NCBI RefSeq assembly: GCF_014855495.1
Contig: NZ_JACYFJ010000002.1
Location: forward strand, 496,001-560,000
Source: Euzebyella saccharophila
Lineage (GTDB): Bacteria > Bacteroidota > Bacteroidia > Flavobacteriales > Flavobacteriaceae
Direction of reading: 5' to 3'
DNA: 64,000 nucleotides
The notes below the pieces were generated by a model. The model was not told the origin of the DNA, made no database searches, and saw nothing but the letters and a program-made list of their open reading frames with translations. Position 1 is the stretch's first letter. Every line of letters starts with the position of its first letter. The position numbers and the translations under genes were made by a program. This document shows positions 58,201 to 64,000 of the stretch, one piece after another.

Positions 58201-58985
58201 TAGAAAACTACACCTCCTTTACCGGGGAAAGACCAAAGGCCGCAATCCTCAGGGAAAAAGGAAGTAATTCTGAAAGAGAAATGGCGAATGCAATGTACTT
58301 GGCGGGTTTTGATGTCAAAGACGTACACATGACCGATTTAATATCCGGTAGGGAAACCTTAGAGGATATTCAGTTTATTGGAGCCGTAGGTGGATTCTCA
58401 AATTCTGATGTTTTAGGCAGCGCCAAGGGTTGGGCCGGCGCCATCAAATACAACGAAAAGGCCAATACGGCCATTAAAAAGTTCTTTGAAAGACCGGATA
58501 CGCTGTCCATTGGAATCTGCAACGGTTGTCAATTGTTCATGGAATTGGACCTTATCAATCCAGAACATGACAAACACGGAAGAATGACCTACAATGAGAG
58601 CCATAAACACGAAAGTAGCTTTACATCGGTAAAAATTCAAGAGAATAATTCGGTTATGCTTTCCAGCTTGGCAGGCACTACTTTGGGGGTGTGGATTTCT
58701 CACGGAGAGGGTAAATTTAGCCTTCCACAATCTGAAAATCAATACGCCATTGTGGCAAAATACGGTTATGAAGGCTATCCTTCCAATCCTAATGGTAGCG
58801 ATTTTAATACCGCTATGCTCTGTGACAAAACGGGGAGGCATTTGGTAACCATGCCACATATAGAACGTTCTATCTTCCCATGGAACTGGGCGCATTATTC
58901 CAGACATAGAAAGGATAAGGTGAGTCCTTGGTTAGAGGCTTTTGTAAATGCCAGAAAATGGGTAGATAAGCAAAATAAAAAGTAA
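55290..58985 (+). CDS. purL: Phosphoribosylformylglycinamidine synthase (FGAM synthetase)
   Basis: The fourth step of purine synthesis, FGAR to FGAM using ATP and glutamine. The 1231-residue single-chain form (as in E. coli) has an N-terminal domain, two AIRS-like halves ([67 protein letters not shown]), and a C-terminal glutaminase whose nucleophile is Cys1077 in GICNGCQ, with GEGKFSLP downstream. Bacteroidota use this long form instead of PurLQS. A GNAT gene follows three bases after its stop. Confidence 0.97.
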   Translation: [1231 protein letters not shown]

Positions 58986-58988
58986 GAA

Positions 58989-59444
58989 GTGTATAAAATT
59001 AGGCGTGCCACCCGAAAAGATGTTCCTGAAATTATAGCTCTTTTAGCCAATGACAAACTAGGAGAATTACGGGAAAATTTTAAGGACCCGCTACCCGAAA
59101 CCTATTATACTGCTTTTGAAAAGATACAGGCAGATGCAAATCAACATCTAATGGTTTTGGCGGATGCAAAAGGTTCCGTTATCGGAACACTTCAATTAAG
59201 CTTTTTACAATATTTGACTTATCAAGGCGGTATAAGATCGCAAATTGAAGCGGTTAGAGTACATCCCCATCACCGTGGAAAAGGATTAGGAAGACAACTT
59301 TTTGAATGGGCCATTGAGTTTGCCGAAAAAAATGGGGCGCACTTAATACAACTTACCACAGATAAAAAAAGACCTGAAGCACTAGCGTTCTATAAAGAAT
59401 TAGGTTTTACTGCAAGTCATGAGGGAATGAAACTGCATTTTTAA
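58989..59444 (+). CDS. GNAT family N-acetyltransferase
   Basis: A 151-residue acetyltransferase. The GTG start lies three bases after the purL stop, so it is co-translated. The GNAT core has the acetyl-CoA loop in VRVHPHHRGKGLGRQLFEWAIEFAEKNGAHLIQLTTD (R-G-x-G-L-G-R), and the C-terminal motif RPEALAFYKELGFTASHEGM. The substrate is unknown. Similar proteins may act on small amines or protein N-termini; nothing in purL points to a metabolic link. Confidence 0.92.
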   Translation: MYKIRRATRKDVPEIIALLANDKLGELRENFKDPLPETYYTAFEKIQADANQHLMVLADAKGSVIGTLQLSFLQYLTYQGGIRSQIEAVRVHPHHRGKGLGRQLFEWAIEFAEKNGAHLIQLTTDKKRPEALAFYKELGFTASHEGMKLHF

Positions 59445-59495
59445 TGCCCCAAATACAGTTCCATTCCCTATGCTTTACAGGGGTGTGGGCCCAAT

Positions 59496-62096
59496 TTACT
59501 TAATCATAATCTTATTGCTCCAAATCTTTTCATTGGAACTACTAAGCTTATAAAGGTACAGTCCAGGGGAAAGGCTATTCTTTTTAATTGTTATTCTATT
59601 TTGACCTTTTTGAGTGTCTCCTGTTTGATTGCATTGAGACATTTTCTTACCTGTAAGATCAAATATTTCTAAAGTATACGTACCAGCGTTATCCTCAAAG
59701 AAATAAAGGCTTGCTTCTTCTTTTACCGGGTTTGGATATAATAAGGACTCATTAGTGTCTTCTAGTACAAAAAGAGCTTCTTTTTCTTTATTATTAAAGG
59801 TAACATTGGAAAGTTCCATTTCCTTATTTTCCTCAACACCATTTTTGGCCACCAAATTAAAGTTGATTACTTTAATATTACTAAAGTCAGTACTTCCAGA
59901 ATCACCGGTAAAGTCTGCTGCCGCCAAGAGATAATTTTCAGTCTCGGAAGTCAACGCAACCTCGGTTTCAAAAATTTGACCATTACCTTTGGTAATCTTG
60001 ACCTCTAAAGTACCCGTTCCCTGTGCATCAAATGAGAGTTTGGAATAATTGGAAAGATCAACTGCTGCAAATCTTGGACTTAGAGCCCTATATACCCCAA
60101 TATAGCTAGAAGTCTTGCCGCTCAAGGAAATATTTCTTTCTATGGGATAGCCATCTTCCATATAGGGATCGGTACTTTCTTTTACCTCGTACTCACTTAC
60201 AGTAGTACCTACGGCCGAAGCATCTAGCCCCCAGGGAGCATCCGCTACAAACAAATCATCCGGGGTGCCTCCTTTAACGTTGCTTATCCTAAATCCAAAA
60301 TCAAAAATATTACCCGTTTTCAAAGAAACGGAATCCAAATACCCCTCAATAGGTGTTGCAAAAGACATAGTTTCCGTACCCATAGTTTCGGTCCTCTTGA
60401 TTCCACCTTCCAAGTCTATTCCTCCTGCTCTATTGTTATTCACCAAACTTAAAATAACTTCACCTTTGGCATATTTTGCAGATTTTACAAAAACGGGAGG
60501 TGGTGTAGATCCTTTGTAAACATTTATGGCCGCATTGGCTTCCAATAGATTGAGGATTTCATCGGCCAACGCCAATAGGTCATCCACGGTATTGGACCAG
60601 ATTTGAAAATTATAATATGCGGTATCGCTCGGGTACATATCAATATTCCAATGGGATTCAATGACAAATTCATTATCCCCATTCAACCTAGCGGAAAAGG
60701 ACAAAGCAAATTCTGTATTTCCATCAGGCTGTTTTATGATTGATTTTATGAAATCTTTTTCCCTTAATTGAATATTGGATACAGAAAGTAGTTGAGCTCC
60801 CAAGAAACGGTCACAAATAAATTTACTGTGTTCATAAACTTTATTCTCGGTCTTAATGACCATTAGCGCTCCAATATTATTTGTGTCCTTTAAATAATCA
60901 ACTGAATAAATATCCGAAGCATTGGTAAGATTCAATAAATCTGCGGGGGAGGATTCTATGGTACTGGTTTCGCCAATGATGTCCAAAGGAACCAGATCAG
61001 CAAGAGGAATGGCATCAGCACTATTTTTCCCGGTTTTCCCGTACAACGTGCCTTTCTTTAGGACCTTGGCACTTAACTTGTCGAATTTATAATTCGTGGA
61101 AGCCCTATTGTAATTTCTTTGATTAATTAAGGACGATAACCTATCGTTACTTTCCAAACCACCATCATTGGCACCGGAAGTGAGTGTTATTTCCGGACAG
61201 GCGGCAATACCTGAACAAGCGGGATCGTCACAATCGGTCAATCCGTCTCCATCATCATCCAATCCATTTAAACAATCTTCTTGAGGAACAGGAGCGGTTG
61301 GACACCTTGCTCCATCGTTTAATGAGGAAGCCGGTCCAAAAGCAAAAATGTTGGATTGCATAACTCCGTCAACCAATATGTTATGTACCTCATTGATCTT
61401 ATATACAGATCCTGTTTGATTTGCGGAAACATAAAAATTACCGTCCACATCAAAATATACGGCTCCAAATGTGTAATTCAATCCAGATAAGATGGGTACA
61501 ATCCCTAAAGGTAAAACCGCTCCTGTTTCCACATTGATACGGTAAAGAATGTTAGATCCTTTCTCCACAGAATACAGCATACCATCCACAGCATTAAAGG
61601 CCCAATCATGTATATTTATGTTCTGGCTTAAGGTGGTGGCACCCACATATTCCAAGTAATTATTGGATTCTGGATTTAAATCCACCGCATAAAATGTAGA
61701 GGAACCTGACCTGAAGTAGTAGATTCCGTCAATGGAAATATCACCTACATATTTATTGTTACTGTCCGGTAATTCGGGAATGTTATAAATATCAGTGGTA
61801 AAATTTTTACCAATTCTAACAATGGACTTACTTGGAGAAGAAAGATATCCCCAGATATAGCCGTCAGCAGAATTATAAGCCGCTGCGTTTATGTTTCCAG
61901 AAGTTACATTTTCTGCAACCATATAGGCACTACCGGATGCCAAATCAACTGCATAGATGTCGTTATATTGGAATAAATAGGCATTGTAGTCACAGAGGAA
62001 AGGTTCCGATTGTGCTTGCAAACTAAATGTTGTAACTACTAAAATTAGTTGGGTAAGGATGTTAGACCTTGTTTTAAGTAGGTAAAGGTTCTTCAT
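59496..62096 (-). CDS. Large T9SS-secreted protein with propeller domain and calcium-type motif
   Basis: An 866-residue exported protein (start at 62096, MKNLYLLKTRSN; an ATG three codons earlier is possible). After the signal peptide (ends SLQAQ) come a DUF6923-like propeller (about 35-260, VDLASGSAYMVAENV, INVETGAVLPLG), an acidic DGLDDDGDGLTDCDDPAC segment near 282-300 of the MopE/thrombospondin-3 calcium-binding type, then two beta domains with carbohydrate-binding-like folds, and a C-terminal type A T9SS sorting domain (LYPNPVKEEASLYF, LSPGLYLYKL). It should be secreted through the type IX system and anchored or released. Substrate unknown. Confidence 0.85.
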   Translation of the reverse strand: MKNLYLLKTRSNILTQLILVVTTFSLQAQSEPFLCDYNAYLFQYNDIYAVDLASGSAYMVAENVTSGNINAAAYNSADGYIWGYLSSPSKSIVRIGKNFTTDIYNIPELPDSNNKYVGDISIDGIYYFRSGSSTFYAVDLNPESNNYLEYVGATTLSQNINIHDWAFNAVDGMLYSVEKGSNILYRINVETGAVLPLGIVPILSGLNYTFGAVYFDVDGNFYVSANQTGSVYKINEVHNILVDGVMQSNIFAFGPASSLNDGARCPTAPVPQEDCLNGLDDDGDGLTDCDDPACSGIAACPEITLTSGANDGGLESNDRLSSLINQRNYNRASTNYKFDKLSAKVLKKGTLYGKTGKNSADAIPLADLVPLDIIGETSTIESSPADLLNLTNASDIYSVDYLKDTNNIGALMVIKTENKVYEHSKFICDRFLGAQLLSVSNIQLREKDFIKSIIKQPDGNTEFALSFSARLNGDNEFVIESHWNIDMYPSDTAYYNFQIWSNTVDDLLALADEILNLLEANAAINVYKGSTPPPVFVKSAKYAKGEVILSLVNNNRAGGIDLEGGIKRTETMGTETMSFATPIEGYLDSVSLKTGNIFDFGFRISNVKGGTPDDLFVADAPWGLDASAVGTTVSEYEVKESTDPYMEDGYPIERNISLSGKTSSYIGVYRALSPRFAAVDLSNYSKLSFDAQGTGTLEVKITKGNGQIFETEVALTSETENYLLAAADFTGDSGSTDFSNIKVINFNLVAKNGVEENKEMELSNVTFNNKEKEALFVLEDTNESLLYPNPVKEEASLYFFEDNAGTYTLEIFDLTGKKMSQCNQTGDTQKGQNRITIKKNSLSPGLYLYKLSSSNEKIWSNKIMIK

Positions 62097-62339
62097 AATT
62101 ATCATTATATAAAGTACGAAATTACTACTATTATATATGTATTTTCCTACTTTGTTGTGAAATGAATATTTTTGTAGGTGAATGCCAACTATCTATGGAT
62201 AAGTGGTTTTCAACGAGTAATGGAATTTTAGCACCACCTGAAATATGGATTATTCATTATAATTGCATCTCTATTGAAAATATCATTTTAAAATACCGTT
62301 CGCTTTTCATAATTTGCAACAGCTTAACTCAAGCCTACT

Positions 62340-64000
62340 ATGAAAGAAATCACTCGACTATTTGACTTTCCTTACTATCAGTTGGAGAAGTTCAACTTGG
62401 AAAAATCATTGGTAACCAAAGTTAACGGTGTATGGAAGTCTACATCTACCAAAGATTATATTGATCAGGCCAACGCCATGAGTAGGGCATTATTAAAAAT
62501 GGGTATAGGCCCCAATGACAAAATTGCGGTCATTAGCATGACCAACAGAACAGAGTGGAACATTATGGATATAGGAATTTTGCAACTTGGGGCGCAAAAC
62601 GTACCTATCTATCCCACTATTTCAGAAGAGGACTACGCTTATGTCCTTAACCATTCTGAAGCAAAGTATTGTTTTATATCATGCGATGAAGTACATCAAA
62701 AGGTTAGTGCCATTCGAGATCAAGTGCCGCACTTGAAAGAAGTATTCTCTTTTGATGAATTGTCCAATTGTAAAAACTGGAAAGAGGTTTTAGAAATGGG
62801 AGCGGATAAATCCAATCAAGATGAAGTTGAAAAATTGAAGGATGCCGTTAAGCCTACAGATTTAGCTACCCTAATTTATACCTCGGGAACTACCGGAAGA
62901 CCTAAAGGTGTAATGCTTTCGCATCAGAACCTTGTTAGCAACGCCATAGAAAGCTCTAAACGGTTTCCCATTGAAGATGGCAAAACTAAATCATTGAGCT
63001 TTTTGCCCTTGTGCCATGTGTATGAGCGCATGCTTATTTATCTATATCAATATCGTGCGGTTACTATTTATTACGCCGAATCACTTGATAAAATTAGTGA
63101 AAACCTAAAGGAAACCGGTCCGCATGTAATGACAGCGGTACCCCGTCTACTTGAAAAAGTATACGACAAGATATTGGCGAAGGGCACCGAGCTAACCGGT
63201 ATCAAAAAGAAACTCTTCTTCTGGGCCATTGAAATAGGATTACAGTATCAACCTTATGGAGAAAATGGCTGGTGGTACGAACAAAAACTTGCCATTGCCA
63301 GAAAGTTAATATTTAAAAAATGGAAGGAAGGACTTGGTGGCAACCTCCATTTGATTGCATCTGGTAGTGCCGCCTTACAACCCAGACTGGCCAGAATTTT
63401 CAATGCAGCCGAATTTGGATTGATGGAAGGATACGGATTAACCGAAACCTCTCCCGTTATTGCGGTAAATGACATGCGTGACGGTGGATTTAAGATTGGC
63501 ACCGTTGGCAAACCTATAGGCCAAACCGAAGTTAAGATTGCCGAAGATGGCGAAATCTGCATAAAGGGTCCACAGGTCATGATGGGTTATTACAAAGACC
63601 CGGAAAAAACAGCTGAAGTTCTAATTGATGGCTATTTTCACACAGGCGACATTGGAGAAGTGGACAGCCAAGGTTTTTTGAAGATTACCGACCGTAAGAA
63701 AGAAATGTTCAAAACTTCAGGTGGAAAATATGTGGCACCCCAACTATTGGAAAACCGCTTCAAGCAATCTCGTTTCATAGAACAGATCATGGTAGTTGGT
63801 GAGGGCGAAAAAATGCCTGCAGCCCTAATTCAACCAGATTTTGAATATTTAAACGAGTGGGCAAAGAACAATAATATTACCATTCCTGAAAATTCGGATA
63901 TTATTTTAAATGAAAAGGTTCTGGAGCAATTCCAAAAAGAAGTGGATGATGCCAACGAAAAGTTTGCCAAATGGGAAAAAGTAAAACAATTTAGGCTAAC
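62340..64000 (+). CDS. Long-chain fatty acid-CoA ligase (cut by window edge)
   Basis: Activates fatty acids to acyl-CoA through an acyl-adenylate. The ATG at 62340 opens MKEITRLFDFPYYQLEKF, and the frame continues to the end of the window (553 residues seen, probably 40 or so missing). AMP-binding motifs are TLIYTSGTTGRPKGVMLSHQN (P-loop), LMEGYGLTETSPVI, the hinge GYFHTGDIGEVDSQGFLKITDRKKEMFKTSGGKY. It matches the FadD15-type AMP-dependent synthetase common in Bacteroidota, here a membrane-associated cytosolic enzyme. The 243 bp upstream holds no other gene that I can support. Confidence 0.95.
   Translation, partial: MKEITRLFDFPYYQLEKFNLEKSLVTKVNGVWKSTSTKDYIDQANAMSRALLKMGIGPNDKIAVISMTNRTEWNIMDIGILQLGAQNVPIYPTISEEDYAYVLNHSEAKYCFISCDEVHQKVSAIRDQVPHLKEVFSFDELSNCKNWKEVLEMGADKSNQDEVEKLKDAVKPTDLATLIYTSGTTGRPKGVMLSHQNLVSNAIESSKRFPIEDGKTKSLSFLPLCHVYERMLIYLYQYRAVTIYYAESLDKISENLKETGPHVMTAVPRLLEKVYDKILAKGTELTGIKKKLFFWAIEIGLQYQPYGENGWWYEQKLAIARKLIFKKWKEGLGGNLHLIASGSAALQPRLARIFNAAEFGLMEGYGLTETSPVIAVNDMRDGGFKIGTVGKPIGQTEVKIAEDGEICIKGPQVMMGYYKDPEKTAEVLIDGYFHTGDIGEVDSQGFLKITDRKKEMFKTSGGKYVAPQLLENRFKQSRFIEQIMVVGEGEKMPAALIQPDFEYLNEWAKNNNITIPENSDIILNEKVLEQFQKEVDDANEKFAKWEKVKQFRL

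Noticed and set aside
58413-58907. 164-codon minus-strand ORF inside purL
   Set aside because: A shadow of the purL glutaminase domain; composition is that of a reversed coding strand.
62162-62365. 67-codon ORF before the acyl-CoA ligase
   Set aside because: No domain or leader, AT-rich intergenic DNA, and it overlaps the ligase start in another frame.
1-64000. CRISPR arrays, insertion sequences, tRNA or rRNA genes
   Set aside because: I looked for regular spaced repeats, transposase motifs and tRNA-like cloverleaf ends and found none that I can support by eye.

Overview
This window is a piece of a marine Flavobacteriaceae-type (Bacteroidota) chromosome. The signs are lipoproteins with short Bacteroidota-style leaders, a type IX secretion sorting domain, tandem DUF4252 proteins, TonB-linked transport, type B ribosomal protein L31, and many promoter elements of the Bacteroidota form TTTG-N19-TANNTTTG. 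I cannot name genus or species. Most of the window is ordinary core chromosome with short intergenic gaps and strong bidirectional hairpin terminators between convergent genes.

Layout. 1-8.1 kb: end of a conserved protein, a GH13 amylase-like lipoprotein, an SRPBCC gene with an early in-frame stop, a TrmH-like methyltransferase, a sirtuin, a helical hypothetical, purB, and two convergent MscS channels. 8.2-10.9 kb: an ECF sigma factor, an anti-sigma-like protein and three tandem DUF4252 proteins, all on the minus strand. 11.2-14.3 kb: two paralogous S41 protease lipoproteins. 14.3-21.5 kb: a vitamin B12 uptake locus. A cobalamin riboswitch on the minus strand heads btuB-like, BtuG/YncE-like and BtuF-like genes, and a divergent operon carries a second BtuF-like lipoprotein, a permease and an ATPase.

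21.5-24.15 kb is an AT-rich accessory insert. It holds an unknown 228-residue protein facing left, and a reverse transcriptase that I assign to the DRT2 (UG2) class of defence-associated RTs, preceded by about 340 bp of structured non-coding DNA. That leader has a long basal stem whose inner edges carry near-identical 9-nt direct repeats 99 nt (33 codons) apart. The enclosed 99-nt unit is stop-free across its own junction in one sense frame and two antisense frames. This is the layout expected for the rolling-circle template that builds a nearly endless ORF (neo) in DRT2 systems, and it is the most interesting object in the window.

24.2-33.7 kb: rmuC, a small membrane protein, an acyl-CoA thioesterase, the oxidative pentose phosphate genes (zwf-pgl divergent from gnd), a DUF3124 lipoprotein, a TPR hybrid histidine kinase and a small GIY-YIG-like protein. 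33.7-45.4 kb: carB (without the C-terminal allosteric domain), rpmH, a DUF6263 protein, cardiolipin synthase, a lytic transglycosylase, a hydrolase, mtaB, a GlmU-like protein and rpmE2. 45.5-52.7 kb: a forward run of DUF4199 protein, GT2 glycosyltransferase, phosphosugar mutase, MsbA-like exporter, then an ECF sigma factor with two partners and a small exported protein. 52.7-64 kb: a YCF48-like lipoprotein divergent from an RsmB-like methyltransferase, purL, a GNAT acetyltransferase, a large T9SS-secreted protein, and the start of a long-chain acyl-CoA synthetase cut by the window edge.

All calls come from reading the sequence. No database search or folding program was run.
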